34,980 bases of DNA from Nitrosomonas sp. (GCA_021774265.1 JAJFJG010000115.1:1-34980), one strand, 5' to 3'; positions 8,177-17,970 are shown, numbered from the stretch's first letter. A program made the numbers and translations. Notes: generated by a model from the letters alone, not told the origin.

Positions 8177-9073
8177 CTAAGCCTTCAATAAGAAATCCTT
8201 AACAATACCAATTTGTTCTTCATCAAGCAGAATTGGTGCATGACCAACCCCCGGCAATTCAATCACTTCTGTTTTGGGACCACGTTTTTGCATTTCTTTA
8301 GCAATCTCTGAATTTAACACATCCGACTCAACCCCTCGCACAACTAATGTAGGCACCTGCAACTGATCCCAGTATTCCCATAAAACAATGTCTTCTTTTA
8401 TACTATTTTGTTTCAAACTGCCTGAAATTTTCGGGTCATAACAAAATCCGTAAGTACCATCACTGTTCTTTTTGGCACTATGTATTGTCAAATGTCGCCA
8501 CTGTTCATCAGTTAACGAACCAAATGATGCAGAAATTTCTCTGATGTACGCTTCAAAAGCTTCTATACTTTCATAGCTTTGATCCTTACCCACGTAATCC
8601 GACATCCTCCTCAGTGCCATCGCCGGTATTACTGGGCCAATATCACTAAGTATCAATTTATGTATTGGAATAGGAATCTGTGGTTGAATAGCGGCCAACA
8701 TGCCAATTAAACCACCCATCGAAATACCTACCCAATCAAGCGTAATATCATCTTGATATTGCGCCCTAACATATGCCAGCAATGCCATCGCATCGGACAA
8801 ATAAACATGGTAATTACCATAATCTTCGGCGCGATCTAACCAATCGCTTTTACCCCGACCAATAACATCTACACAAAAAATGCGGCAGTCTGATTCTAGC
8901 GCTTTAGCCAAATAATCGTAATCACGACAATTACGCGTCAAACCATGCACACATATAACAACATGTGGGTTCACAGGATCGCCCCATTCCGTATAGGCTA
9001 TTCGGTGATTACCCACCGTTTTATCGCCACCTAAGTTTGTTGGAACCAATAATTTATTAGTCTTCATCGTCAT
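8177..9073 (-). CDS. Alpha/beta hydrolase
   Basis: 298-aa alpha/beta-hydrolase-fold enzyme, probably cytoplasmic since no signal peptide is seen. Oxyanion region is ICVHGLTRNCRDYD; the nucleophile elbow is GISMGG with Ser at about 118; a late Asp is in VRGVESDVL and the His in LPGVGHAP, completing a Ser-Asp-His triad. The start at 9073 is supported by AGGTGA five bases upstream. Related proteins are esterases or C-C bond hydrolases, and the substrate cannot be read here. It stands as a single leftward gene. The upstream region contains TTACAT-N12-ATGTAA, a possible operator. Confidence 0.88.
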   Translation of the reverse strand: MTMKTNKLLVPTNLGGDKTVGNHRIAYTEWGDPVNPHVVICVHGLTRNCRDYDYLAKALESDCRIFCVDVIGRGKSDWLDRAEDYGNYHVYLSDAMALLAYVRAQYQDDITLDWVGISMGGLIGMLAAIQPQIPIPIHKLILSDIGPVIPAMALRRMSDYVGKDQSYESIEAFEAYIREISASFGSLTDEQWRHLTIHSAKKNSDGTYGFCYDPKISGSLKQNSIKEDIVLWEYWDQLQVPTLVVRGVESDVLNSEIAKEMQKRGPKTEVIELPGVGHAPILLDEEQIGIVKDFLLKA

Positions 9074-9106
9074 AATTTCACCTAATTAAGTATGACAAAT
9101 AACAGA

Positions 9107-9130
9107 TTACATTTAATATCTTGCATGTAA
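9107..9130. promoter_or_regulatory. Inverted repeat upstream of the hydrolase (possible operator)
   Basis: TTACAT and ATGTAA are separated by 12 bp, 34 bp upstream of the hydrolase ATG. The symmetry would suit a dimeric regulator, but 6-bp AT-rich arms can arise by chance. Confidence 0.2.
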
Positions 9131-9183
9131 ATTACTGATAAAGTGTCCTTCTTTACGTTATTTCAGCTATAAATTGCCGATTA

Positions 9184-9759
9184 TTAATCCTTATAGCCTT
9201 CTGCTTCAATTGTCAGTTTCAGTTCATCACCCACACCCGGCAGCGCATAAGTCATTCCAAAATCAGAGCGTTTCATCGAACCAACCGCATCCATGCCACA
9301 CATGGCGCGTTTATTCATTGGATTAACTCCACACTTAAAGGCTGTAATCGTTAATGTAACAGGCTTAGTCACACCCAATAACGTTAGGTTCCCCTCAATA
9401 ACAGAAGGATATTCCCCCTTAAATGTTACAGCTGTTGAGTGATAAGTAACCACAGGAAACTCCACTGCATTCATAAAATCTGGCGAGCGTAAATGATCAT
9501 CACGTTTTTCCAAACCTGTGTTTATCGACGCCGCCTCAATAGTCACTTTAACCGATGCCGTCTTAGCCACACTATCAATCAAAAAACGACCGCTAGATTG
9601 ATCAAATCGACCATACATCGTTGAAAATCCGAGATGACTAATTCCAAAGTGTAAATACGTATGAGTTGGATCAAGCGTATAGTTCTCCGGCTCAGCTAAC
9701 ACCTGATGACTATTCACAATGAAAAAAACAGCAGAAAGTAAAAGAGCAAAACGAGACAT
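9184..9759 (-). CDS. YceI-family periplasmic protein
   Basis: 191-aa YceI-domain protein. The signal peptide FALLLSAVFFIVNSHQVLA ends at about residue 22. The mature part begins YTLDPTHTYLHFGISHLG, the standard YceI opening, and continues with YGRFDQSSG and the LRSPDFMNAVEFP block. The fold is a lipocalin-like barrel that binds polyisoprenoid or other amphiphilic ligands in known members. AGGAGA sits just upstream of the ATG. It lies 15 bp after a polytopic membrane protein gene and is probably co-transcribed. Many YceI genes are paired with a cytochrome b561 gene; this partner does not look like one. Confidence 0.93.
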   Translation of the reverse strand: MSRFALLLSAVFFIVNSHQVLAEPENYTLDPTHTYLHFGISHLGFSTMYGRFDQSSGRFLIDSVAKTASVKVTIEAASINTGLEKRDDHLRSPDFMNAVEFPVVTYHSTAVTFKGEYPSVIEGNLTLLGVTKPVTLTITAFKCGVNPMNKRAMCGMDAVGSMKRSDFGMTYALPGVGDELKLTIEAEGYKD

Positions 9760-9774
9760 AATACTTCTCCTAAT

Positions 9775-10617
9775 TTAAATAGAATAAACACCGGATTCAT
9801 GCATGATCAACAACACTGGAATAGCGCTACTAATCAACGTCAGTATGAAAAACATAACAGTTTGCCAGCGCAAAGACCAGTTTTCAGGTAACGGTATCTG
9901 CGCGACCAGGGGAATAAGCAAAAATAAGGGTAAACAATACCATGGTAGCTTAGCGAGAATCATGGCTGCTGGAGCTATCAAGCCACACAAAACAGATAAT
10001 GGCAACGTGAACGTTCGGCCACTTGGTAGCAATCGGTTACTAACAAACTGCAGTAATAGATAAGCGGCACCCGCCATAGCGATAGCTATCCCAAATTGAC
10101 CGAGTAGCGCCGAGGCACTGAGCAATGCTGACACACCAATACTCGCCCCTAAGCCCATCGCTGAAGAAGCGGCATGAACTGACGTAGACGTGAGACGATC
10201 AAGCAACAAAGACAGACACGCAATGTATGCCACTAGGCCTGAACCATAGACAACAATATCGCTCCAATCTTTTCTCTCAAGAACTGACCAAAAAACCCAA
10301 AGTACGACACTCGCACATGCAATAGCAATGAAACAACGCATCAAGCGAACATGGCTTGACACAAGATCGAACAGTGGCGCTAAAATAGCCGCAACTAAAC
10401 CAGCTAAAATAATTTTCTTGATTATCGTTAATGAATCAAAATTAAAATCAGAAATTAAATATACCGTCGCACAAAATGCGGCGATTACTGCAAGTCCCGA
10501 CAACCACATATAACTCAGTAATTTTGCAACAATCAGCGCAGCAAGAAAAGACGCGGCACCAGCCTGTATTATTGGATTATCCATCCATTCGAGAACAACA
10601 TTTAACCATTCTTGCAA
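9775..10617 (-). CDS. Polytopic membrane protein of unknown function
   Basis: 280-aa integral membrane protein with about eight hydrophobic segments, for example FLAALIVAKLLSYMWLSGLA, LVAAILAPLFDLV and VMFFILTLISSAIPVLLIM. I recognise no catalytic or cofactor motif. The four-helix, bis-His pattern of cytochrome b561 is not evident. The start codon is TTG, supported by GAGGAG seven bases upstream (gaggagttgagttTTGCAA). It precedes yceI by 15 bp on the same strand, so the two probably form an operon. Its function may relate to the envelope or to the YceI ligand, which is inference from position only. Confidence 0.7.
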   Translation of the reverse strand: MQEWLNVVLEWMDNPIIQAGAASFLAALIVAKLLSYMWLSGLAVIAAFCATVYLISDFNFDSLTIIKKIILAGLVAAILAPLFDLVSSHVRLMRCFIAIACASVVLWVFWSVLERKDWSDIVVYGSGLVAYIACLSLLLDRLTSTSVHAASSAMGLGASIGVSALLSASALLGQFGIAIAMAGAAYLLLQFVSNRLLPSGRTFTLPLSVLCGLIAPAAMILAKLPWYCLPLFLLIPLVAQIPLPENWSLRWQTVMFFILTLISSAIPVLLIMHESGVYSI

Positions 10618-10844
10618 AACTCAACTCCTCGACGTTTTTATAAGAAATTTGAGAAAACCATACTTTACGCTTGTTACGCGACAATGACCTCAATATGCGT
10701 TATCCCGACTAATTGATAATGCTATACTCTACTCTTAAATTGTATAGCTTATGATTTATAGAAAATATAACATTGTTGAAATTTATCAATTCATCAAGAT
10801 AGTCTATAAAATATTAAGAATCACTTCTGACTTTATCAAAACTC

Positions 10845-11432
10845 ATGTTGACAACCATTGCTATTGCACCGATCAATCACGTTATCCAGGGAGAGAGCTG
10901 GGCGTGTAGACGTTTACAGAATTACGCGGGCATAATCGTACGCATTTACGTGCTTCCATTGATAGATTTCACCTTTATGATTCAAAATGATGGAAAAATC
11001 ACGACAATGCCAAATGGCACAACAACAGATGTTTCTATTTCACTGTCAGCGAGTACGCTGCCATTTTTATTATCTTCTAATAGTGATGCCGTTTACAACA
11101 ATATAAAAACTTCAGGTAATGATGCTGTTGCAAAGGAATTGATAAATATTGGTAAACATTTACACTGGGATATCGCGCAAGATCTCAGTAAAATCATAGG
11201 AGACATTCCTGCAAACCGTATTGTCCACGCAGGCAATACACTACTCGAATGGCATACAAAGAACATTCAAAATTTTTCAGAAACATTGGCTGAATATTAC
11301 CTAGAAGAGCAACCTGTATTAACAAAAAAATTAACTATAAACCATTTTGTAGCAGAAGTAGATCAACTGCTTAAAGATACAAATAGATTAGAACAACGAA
11401 CCAACAATCTCGCAAGTCACATGCCTCGATAA
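10845..11432 (+). CDS. ubiJ: Ubiquinone biosynthesis accessory factor UbiJ (SCP2 domain)
   Basis: 195-aa protein whose opening INHVIQGESWACRRLQNYAG, central SCP2-like lipid-binding region and C-terminal helix (NHFVAEVDQLLKDTNRLEQR) match UbiJ/YigP. UbiJ acts with UbiK in the cytosolic Ubi complex that carries out the late ring modifications of ubiquinone, binding the lipid intermediates through its SCP2 fold. The C-terminal coiled coil is the expected UbiK-interaction region. It lies 131 bp upstream of ubiB on the same strand, matching the conserved ubiJ-ubiB order. The usual ubiE upstream is absent. The protein is divergent from the E. coli form, so confidence rests on the opening motif and context. 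Confidence 0.8.
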   Translation: MLTTIAIAPINHVIQGESWACRRLQNYAGIIVRIYVLPLIDFTFMIQNDGKITTMPNGTTTDVSISLSASTLPFLLSSNSDAVYNNIKTSGNDAVAKELINIGKHLHWDIAQDLSKIIGDIPANRIVHAGNTLLEWHTKNIQNFSETLAEYYLEEQPVLTKKLTINHFVAEVDQLLKDTNRLEQRTNNLASHMPR

Positions 11433-11563
11433 ATGTGTAAAACACAGATTCACTATACAATTAGTTAACAAAACGCCTTGCGATGATGAACGATAGATCT
11501 TCATTTACAAACAAATTCATCTACAATACTCACTTCATTTCCAAGCTATCATTCACATAATAC

Positions 11564-13078
11564 ATGCGTTTTTTTCGTCTTCTAAAAATAATTTCAATTG
11601 CTTTCCGTTTTGGGCTGGATGATTTTGTCCTGAGTCACAGCAGGTTACGCATGTTACGTACGTTAGTAAAATCACTAACATTTTGGCGCAAACTCCATCA
11701 ACCACGTGGCGAACGTTTACGTTTAGCACTAGAAGCATTAGGTCCAATTTTTGTTAAATTTGGTCAGATGCTTTCAACACGGCGCGACCTTTTGCCAATG
11801 GATGTTGCAGACGAACTGGCAAAATTACAAGATCAAGTTCCACCGTTTGCCTCTAATCTGGCTATTGCTGAGTTAGAAAAAGTCTACGGTAAGCCAGTTA
11901 ATGAAGTATTCTTTGAATTTGATATACAGCCCACTGCCAGTGCTTCTGTTGCCCAAGTACATTTTGCTATATTACAAGACGGAAAAGAAGTTGCTGTTAA
12001 GATACTTCGTCCTGGCATTGCCCCCGTTATCACCCATGACATTGCATTAATGGATACAGGCGCATGGCTTGCTGAAGCATTATGGTCAGATGGTAAGCGC
12101 CTAAAACTTCGAGAAGTGGTCTGTGAGTTTGCTCGAAACCTTGATGACGAACTTGATCTCATACGGGAAGCATCTAACTGTAGCCAGCTACGGCGCAACT
12201 TTCTCGATTCAACATTGCTCTTTGTCCCTGAAGTCTACTGGGATTATTGTCATTCTAGTGTGATGGTCATGGAGCGTGTTCATGGCATACCCATTAGTCA
12301 CACCGAAGAATTACGTGAACAAGGTGTTGATATCCCTCTCTTAGCACGTATGGGCGTTGAAATCTTCTTTACTCAAGTATTTCGTGATGGTTATTTTCAT
12401 GCGGACATGCACCCTGGCAATATTTTTGTTGGCGAAGATAGCCAATATATTGCGGTTGATTTTGGCATCATGGGTACACTTAGCGATGAAGATAAAAACT
12501 ATTTAGCACAAAATTTTCTAGCGTTCTTTCGGCGTGATTATCGCGGTGTCGCACAAGCACACGTAGAAGCAGGTTGGGCGCCAATAGACACTCGTGTTGA
12601 TGATTTTGAAGCGGCCATTCGTGCCGTATGCGAGCCTATTTTTGATAAGCCGCTCAAAGAAATTTCTTTTGGACGCGTTTTATTGCGTTTATTTCAGGCG
12701 TCGCGCCAATTTAATGTAGAGATTCAGCCGCAATTGGTCTTACTGCAAAAAACCTTGTTGAATATTGAAGGACTAGGCCGTGACCTTAATCCTGATCTTG
12801 ACCTATGGAAAACTGCCAAACCATTCTTAGAAACATGGATGTCAGAGCAAATTGGTTTTCGTGGCTTCACCAGCCGCATGGAAAAAGAAGTCCCCAATTG
12901 GGCGATGATTTTTCCACAATTCCCCCGTTTAATTCATCAGTCACTCGCTAATAATCGTGCACATGAATTAGAAAAACGCATGATTGATTTGCTGGCGGAA
13001 GAAAAACGACAAAGTCGTTGGTTGACTATGATCGCTATTTTACTGGCCGCATTTCTGCTCTGGCAAGTTTTACAATAA
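11564..13078 (+). CDS. ubiB: Ubiquinone biosynthesis regulatory kinase-like protein UbiB
   Basis: 504-aa ABC1/ADCK/UbiB atypical kinase-like protein required for ubiquinone synthesis. It carries the family KxGQ motif in [16 protein letters not shown], an alanine/serine-rich nucleotide loop [10 protein letters not shown], the lysine in AVKILRPG, the catalytic loop [13 protein letters not shown] and the metal motif VDFGIMG. A C-terminal hydrophobic helix ([17 protein letters not shown]) anchors it to the inner membrane. Length is close to the usual value near 540. No clear Shine-Dalgarno precedes the ATG. It follows ubiJ and ends 28 bp from the convergent permease gene with no clear terminator between. 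Confidence 0.95.
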   Translation: MRFFRLLKIISIAFRFGLDDFVLSHSRLRMLRTLVKSLTFWRKLHQPRGERLRLALEALGPIFVKFGQMLSTRRDLLPMDVADELAKLQDQVPPFASNLAIAELEKVYGKPVNEVFFEFDIQPTASASVAQVHFAILQDGKEVAVKILRPGIAPVITHDIALMDTGAWLAEALWSDGKRLKLREVVCEFARNLDDELDLIREASNCSQLRRNFLDSTLLFVPEVYWDYCHSSVMVMERVHGIPISHTEELREQGVDIPLLARMGVEIFFTQVFRDGYFHADMHPGNIFVGEDSQYIAVDFGIMGTLSDEDKNYLAQNFLAFFRRDYRGVAQAHVEAGWAPIDTRVDDFEAAIRAVCEPIFDKPLKEISFGRVLLRLFQASRQFNVEIQPQLVLLQKTLLNIEGLGRDLNPDLDLWKTAKPFLETWMSEQIGFRGFTSRMEKEVPNWAMIFPQFPRLIHQSLANNRAHELEKRMIDLLAEEKRQSRWLTMIAILLAAFLLWQVLQ

Positions 13079-13106
13079 TCCTACAAATACTGCGACTAGG
13101 GTTGGG

Positions 13107-14621
13107 CTAGTTTCCATCAGTCCTATCTGTTACCATATGCGCCCTTTCAAGGGGCAATGTTTCGCCCTGAAAAAACCTTTTGTCATGCATGTTCCATAAA
13201 ATCATTAATGGAATACCAAATAATAACGTCACGACACCAATAAAAAAAACAGCGCCCATACCTGCGATCGATCCACTTGAGCCATAATCTGGGTCTAACA
13301 TATTCCATGCTTGCAGGATACAAACCCCAACCAAAATGACAGCAGCGATAGCAGGAAAAATCACTTGCGATAACGCTGTCTGCCAATGATTAAATGCGGT
13401 TCGATGAAAATAAAAAACACAAGATAACGACGCAACAATGTAATAAGTACAAACCGCAATACTAACACCATGGATGGTATCTTCAATAATTGATTCACTC
13501 AACAAACTCAATGTTGTATAGATTATCATCGTCATGAGGCCGATTGTCCATGTAGTGAACTTTGGCGTCTGTGTTACTTCATTAACTGAAGCAAATCGCT
13601 GCGGAATCGCCCGGTAAGTTGCCATTGCTAAGGCAACACGTGCCGAGGGCATAATCGTCGACATTGTTGACGAGAAAGCAGAGACACAGATAACCAATGC
13701 CGCAACTAACGCACCTTTAGTTCCGATTATTCCGGTAGCTAGCACGGTAATGCTGGAATCAATATTGCCCTCATGCGTTAAACTTGACTCATGATCTACG
13801 TCAATACCAGCATATGCCAATGCTAATGTGGAAAAACTCACATATGTGATTACAGTGATCATCATCGCGATGACACCACTACAGCCTGCCTGCTCTGAAT
13901 TACCGTCTACCTCTTCAGACATTGTCAATGACGCATCAAATCCCCAAAAAATGAACAATGCAATAAGAAAGCCGCTGAGAAATGTGTCAAAAGAAGAAAT
14001 AGCAAACGGATTAAACCATTCCCATGAAAATGGCTCAGCAGTACTGACTGTATTTCCTTGTATAATATAAGCAAACAGCATCAAGGCGAATAGGATAAGC
14101 ACGCTAAATTGCGCAGCGGTCAAAATTAAAGTTGTGCGTGAAGATTCTTTAGCGCCGAGTGCTGTAAGATAGGTTGTGGTAATGATAAAAATAACCGCTA
14201 CCCCAACTTGGAACCAAGCAGACACTTCATACAAACCAAACACAATTGCCGCTGAATTAACGGTAATTTGAGTAGCCGCTACACCGGCCAATACACATGC
14301 CAATAAAAATGCCCAACCACCAAACCAACCTACACGCGGTCCTATCGCTTTACTTCCCCAAGTAAAAATAGTACCTGCATCAGGTGCTGAAGTTGTAAGG
14401 TGCTTATAAGACAATGCAACAAAATACATCGGAATAACAGAAAGAATAAATATAACCGGCAATTGATAACCACTCCCAGAAGCACCATAACCCAACGCGC
14501 CAGCTAAAGAATAAGCCGGAGCAGTCGCCGCCAAACTAATGGTAATCGCTGCCCACTTTGAAACGGACCCTTTTCTTAGACCTTTTTCTTTTAATCCGTG
14601 CATGATTGTTTCTTCGTGCAT
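13107..14621 (-). CDS. APC-superfamily amino acid permease
   Basis: 504-aa transporter with about twelve transmembrane segments. The first segment region ISLAATAPAYSLAGALGYG and TSAPDAGTIFTWGSKAIGP fit the APC (amino acid-polyamine-organocation) superfamily, with the helix 1 break typical of substrate binding. SGFLIALFIFWGFDASLTMSEE is the conserved helix 6 region. Inner-membrane uptake or exchange of amino acids or amines is expected; the substrate is not evident. AGGAG four to five bases upstream supports the ATG at 14621. Its leader starts in an IS5-type transposase remnant whose stop codon lies 16 bp upstream, so an insertion may have separated it from its original promoter. It is transcribed alone. 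Confidence 0.88.
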   Translation of the reverse strand: MHEETIMHGLKEKGLRKGSVSKWAAITISLAATAPAYSLAGALGYGASGSGYQLPVIFILSVIPMYFVALSYKHLTTSAPDAGTIFTWGSKAIGPRVGWFGGWAFLLACVLAGVAATQITVNSAAIVFGLYEVSAWFQVGVAVIFIITTTYLTALGAKESSRTTLILTAAQFSVLILFALMLFAYIIQGNTVSTAEPFSWEWFNPFAISSFDTFLSGFLIALFIFWGFDASLTMSEEVDGNSEQAGCSGVIAMMITVITYVSFSTLALAYAGIDVDHESSLTHEGNIDSSITVLATGIIGTKGALVAALVICVSAFSSTMSTIMPSARVALAMATYRAIPQRFASVNEVTQTPKFTTWTIGLMTMIIYTTLSLLSESIIEDTIHGVSIAVCTYYIVASLSCVFYFHRTAFNHWQTALSQVIFPAIAAVILVGVCILQAWNMLDPDYGSSGSIAGMGAVFFIGVVTLLFGIPLMILWNMHDKRFFQGETLPLERAHMVTDRTDGN

Positions 14622-14636
14622 TTTTCTCCTTGCCTC

Positions 14637-14850
14637 CTAAACAGTAAAATCACAAGATATTAGTCCAAAGTGCAATACATCTAATTTGCACGTTAGCAAG
14701 ACATTTTCAACCAGATGACGCCATTTGTAGAGTTCCTCACCATATTTACCTTGTGTCTTTCGATTTTTCTTTAGCAGAAACATCGCCTTCATGTCATTAT
14801 CTGCAGCCTGCTCAAAGATGTAATGATCAATTAAAACCGAACATTTTTTT
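14637..14850 (-). pseudogene. IS5-family transposase 3' remnant
   Basis: The minus strand reads DHYIFEQAADNDMKAM, then LLKKNRKTQGKYGEELYKWR and HLVENVLLTCK, ending at a TAG at 14637-14639. The block KKNRK-YxEELYKWRHLVEN with FIEQAADNDMKA upstream is the C-terminal part of IS5-type (IS427-like) DDE transposases. Just upstream GFN aligns with the expected GYD of GYDSD but in another frame, indicating a small deletion. There is no start codon and the expected LK...RRIATRY tail is lost. It is absent from the ORF track because it has no start and is short. Confidence 0.72.
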
Positions 14851-15418
14851 AAGCAATCTTCCTAAAAGAGAACGTTCAACTTCCAAAGATTATTGGTAAC
14901 CTAGTTTTTAATCTGCACACAAATGTATCAGCTTCATTTCTTCTTAATTCTATATAAACATTAAAACGACAGCCGATCGACTTTGCTTTGGCATAACCTC
15001 AAGCATTCCAGTTTAGTTAATAGTATCGCGATAGTAACGCACTTAATAATATTCAAAGTCACTAGTGCTCACTTCAGGGAGACTAAAAATCCAGGGAAAT
15101 TTTGTTCGACGAAATTAAATAACTTATTACTATTCACTAAAAAGCTATCGGCATATAATGTTATTAAAATTAACTGCATAAACAATCATTTAATTTCCGC
15201 AAGTTAACAAAAAATGCTCAACAAAAATGACGTCAGGCATTGTATAGGAAGCTTAACCACCTCAAACCTGTAAATTTAATTTCAGCAGTAAACAATTTGC
15301 CATTTTCAGACAGTATAATCTAGACGGTTTCTTTAGCTGACTCCTACCATTCGCTTGTTAATTAGACTCCGTTTAATTTTCTTCTTAACCCGCGACCTTA
15401 TAAAACTATCCTAGCTTG
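14851..15418. other. Intergenic region between the IS5 remnant and the MFS gene
   Basis: About 570 bp of AT-rich sequence with many stops in all frames. The track ORF at 14983 starts with TTG, lacks a ribosome-binding site and has no recognisable product. TATAAT at 15314-15319 is a good -10 hexamer for the MFS gene, but no matching -35 is at 16-18 bp. I could not recognise further transposase sequence here. Confidence 0.4.
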
Positions 15419-16576
15419 ATGCATTCATTACCTTATTGGCGTTTATCCGGTTTTTACTTTTTTCATTTTGCGGTACTTGGTGCCTACGCGCCTTATTGGA
15501 GTTTGTACCTCCAGTCACTTTCTTTCAGCGCTTTGCAAATTGGCATTTTAATGTCGTTGTTATTAGTAACACGTATTTTTGCGCCAGCAGCATGGGGATG
15601 GTTGGCTGATCACACCGGTCGGCGCGTAATGGTTGTGCAACTTGCCGCATTAAGCGGGCTTGTTTGTTTTTGTGGCTTTTTCTTTGGGGAATCCTTTGCC
15701 TGGATTTTCATGGTTATGTTGCTAATGAGTTTTTGTTGGAGCGCTTCATTACCCCTGATAGAAGCTATTACTTTGACTCATCTTGGTGATAACACAACTA
15801 AATATGGGCGCATCCGTTCTTGGGGTTCAGTCGGATTCATTTTAGCGGTAGTGGGAATGGGTTATCTACTGGATGTAGTGGATATTACTTGGCTACTTTG
15901 GGTGGTACTGGCCTTTAAACTGGGAATTGTGATTTTTTCCCACCATATCCCTGAAACAGAAGTTGTTGGGAATAGTATTGATCAGGACTCAATACAACAA
16001 ATTTGCAAACGCCCCGAAGTGATTGCTTTTCTTTTATCCAGTTTATTAATGATATTTGCACATGGTGCTTACTATACATTCTTCTCTATTTATCTAGTGG
16101 AGAATGGTTATGACAAAGGATTTATTGGCTGGTTATGGGCCATTGGCGTTATTTGTGAAATTGGCGTATTTTTTCTCATGCCATGGATGATGCAACGATT
16201 CAGTTTAAAAATAATTTTAATTTTTAGTTTTACTTGCGCCATTTTGCGTTTTCTGATGATTGGCTGGGGCGTTGAATGGCTATTAATTATACTACTGGCT
16301 CAAGTATTACACGCAGCAACTTATGGCACTCATCATATTGCTGCCTTGATGGTGACACACCGTTACTTTCACGGCCGTAACCAGGCAAAAGGGCAAGCAA
16401 TATATACCAGTGTAGCGTTTGGAATCGGCGGCACAATAGGCGCAATATGCAGTGGTTATACCTGGGGTAGGATGGGTGCTGAAATAACGTACACGATGAG
16501 CGCTGTATCTGCTTTACTAGGAATGATACTCGTCATCTGGAAGATGAAAGCTCTGAATAGTACCGATAAAATATAA
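15419..16576 (+). CDS. MFS transporter (MFS_1-like, 3-phenylpropionate transporter type)
   Basis: 385-aa major facilitator with twelve predicted transmembrane segments. LPYWRLSGFYFFHFAVLGAY at the N-terminus, WGWLADHTGRRVMVVQL between helices 2 and 3 (MFS signature loop) and GRIRSWGSVGFI in the first half match the MFS_1-like/HcaT group. The second half repeats the pattern (KGFIGWLWAIGVICEIGVFF). The ATG at 15419 is preferred to the TTG at 15416, giving MHSLPYWRLS as in relatives. HcaT relatives import aromatic acids, but the substrate of most family members, including this one, is unknown. The gene is flanked by a long intergenic region and converges on rdgB with a 29-bp gap. Confidence 0.85.
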   Translation: MHSLPYWRLSGFYFFHFAVLGAYAPYWSLYLQSLSFSALQIGILMSLLLVTRIFAPAAWGWLADHTGRRVMVVQLAALSGLVCFCGFFFGESFAWIFMVMLLMSFCWSASLPLIEAITLTHLGDNTTKYGRIRSWGSVGFILAVVGMGYLLDVVDITWLLWVVLAFKLGIVIFSHHIPETEVVGNSIDQDSIQQICKRPEVIAFLLSSLLMIFAHGAYYTFFSIYLVENGYDKGFIGWLWAIGVICEIGVFFLMPWMMQRFSLKIILIFSFTCAILRFLMIGWGVEWLLIILLAQVLHAATYGTHHIAALMVTHRYFHGRNQAKGQAIYTSVAFGIGGTIGAICSGYTWGRMGAEITYTMSAVSALLGMILVIWKMKALNSTDKI

Positions 16577-16605
16577 ACGCTAGACTTTGTTGAGAAGCAC
16601 AAATA

Positions 16606-17208
16606 TTACGCAATTATTTGTTTCATGCTTTGAACCAGTTTAGCCAGTGCCTTACCGCGATGACTAATGGTATTCTTTGTCTCCGCAGAAAGTTCTGCAG
16701 CCGTTTTACCTAGCTCGGGCAGAAAAAAATATGGGTCATATCCAAAGCCCTCCTCCCCATTAGGCTGCAAAATTATTTCGCCATGCCAAACGCCATCGGC
16801 AATAATCGGTTGCGGGTCTTCAGGATGTCTTACCAATACGACAACGCAATAATAGTAAGCGCTTTTGTCAGTTTCATCTTTCAATGTTTCAATTAATTTT
16901 TGGTTATTACGCGCATCTGACCTAGGTTTCCCAGCATAACGCGCCGACTGAACGCCTGGATTACCATTCAACACATTAACGCAGATACCGGAGTCATCAG
17001 CCAGCGCAGGCAACCCTGTATGCTGGCTTGCATGTCGAGCTTTAACTAGCGCATTTTCAACAAAAGTACAGAAAGGTTCATTAACTTCAGACACATTGAA
17101 TGATGATTGTGGCAACACCTCAATTGCCATCGGCGACAACAAAGCATTGACCTCTCTTAGTTTTCCTTTATTTTCACTGGCAACAACTAATTTATTCAAT
17201 ATAATCAT
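16606..17208 (-). CDS. rdgB: XTP/dITP diphosphatase RdgB
   Basis: 200-aa Ham1/RdgB nucleoside triphosphate pyrophosphatase. It removes ITP, dITP and XTP from the nucleotide pool, preventing incorporation of deaminated purines. The opening KLVVASENKGKLREV is the family SxNxxK signature. LPALADDSGICVNVLNG carries the catalytic acidic residues, followed by GVQSARYAG; the C-terminal signature is GFGYDPYFFLPELGKTAAEL and SHRGKA. The ATG overlaps the rph stop codon (TAATG), so it is translationally coupled to rph, a conserved pairing. Length and motifs are normal. Confidence 0.96.
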   Translation of the reverse strand: MIILNKLVVASENKGKLREVNALLSPMAIEVLPQSSFNVSEVNEPFCTFVENALVKARHASQHTGLPALADDSGICVNVLNGNPGVQSARYAGKPRSDARNNQKLIETLKDETDKSAYYYCVVVLVRHPEDPQPIIADGVWHGEIILQPNGEEGFGYDPYFFLPELGKTAAELSAETKNTISHRGKALAKLVQSMKQIIA

Positions 17209-17930
17209 TATGATGCTAATGCATATTTTTGCTTTTCAATTAATGTTTGTATTCCTTGTTGGGCAAAATCCAACAGCTTATCGAGTTCCTGGCGACTAAA
17301 TGTTTCACCTTCTGCTGTACCTTGCACTTCCACCACCCCCATCTTTCCGGTCATCACAACATTCATATCAGTATCGCAAGAAGAGTCTTCGACATAATCT
17401 AGATCAAGTAATGGCTTGCCGTTTGAAATGCCCACTGAAATTGCGGCAATATGATCAAGTATCGGTGACGCTTCAATTAATTGTTTATTCAGTAATTTAT
17501 CAATCGCATCATGTAATGCAACAAATGCGCCCGTAATACTGGCTGTGCGTGTTCCACCATCGGCTTGAATGACATCACAGTCTATTTGAATGGTGCGTTC
17601 GCCCAGTTTTTTCAGATCTACAATCGAACGTAATGCGCGACCAATTAAACGTTGAATCTCCATTGTGCGACCAGATTGTTTACCACGCGCTGCTTCGCGC
17701 TGCATCCTCTCGTTGGTTGAAGCAGGTAACATGCCATATTCCGCTGTCAACCAACCCTGCCCTTTTCCTTTAAGGAAATATGGTACTTTATCACTGACAC
17801 TAGCTGTGCAAATAACTTTAGTCTCGCCAAACTCGATCAATACTGCACCATCGGCATGTTTAATGTAATGTCGGGTTATTTTTACTGGCCGAATTTGGTC
17901 AGAATTACGATTATCATGCCGCATGGTCAT
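17208..17930 (-). CDS. rph: Ribonuclease PH
   Basis: 240-aa phosphorolytic 3'-5' exoribonuclease that trims tRNA 3' ends. The opening [20 protein letters not shown], the region [20 protein letters not shown], and the RNase PH signature [18 protein letters not shown] are all present, with [20 protein letters not shown] in between. The first ATG of MTMRHDNR is preferred because AGGT lies about five bases upstream; the Met at codon 3 is the alternative. It sits between map and rdgB on the same strand, 40 bp after map and overlapping rdgB by 1 nt. The gene appears intact, unlike the frameshifted rph of E. coli K-12. Confidence 0.97.
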   Translation of the reverse strand: MTMRHDNRNSDQIRPVKITRHYIKHADGAVLIEFGETKVICTASVSDKVPYFLKGKGQGWLTAEYGMLPASTNERMQREAARGKQSGRTMEIQRLIGRALRSIVDLKKLGERTIQIDCDVIQADGGTRTASITGAFVALHDAIDKLLNKQLIEASPILDHIAAISVGISNGKPLLDLDYVEDSSCDTDMNVVMTGKMGVVEVQGTAEGETFSRQELDKLLDFAQQGIQTLIEKQKYALAS

Positions 17931-17970
17931 TATTTACCTTTATTGTTAATTTAAAGAAATTTACGATTAA

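Noticed and set aside
13079-13110. ACTAG-N7-CTAGT repeat between ubiB and the permease as a terminator
   Set aside because: Only a 5-bp stem with a short T-run; not convincing.
14983-15207. 74-aa plus-strand ORF in the intergenic region before the MFS gene
   Set aside because: TTG start, no ribosome-binding site, composition like noncoding AT-rich DNA and no recognisable product.
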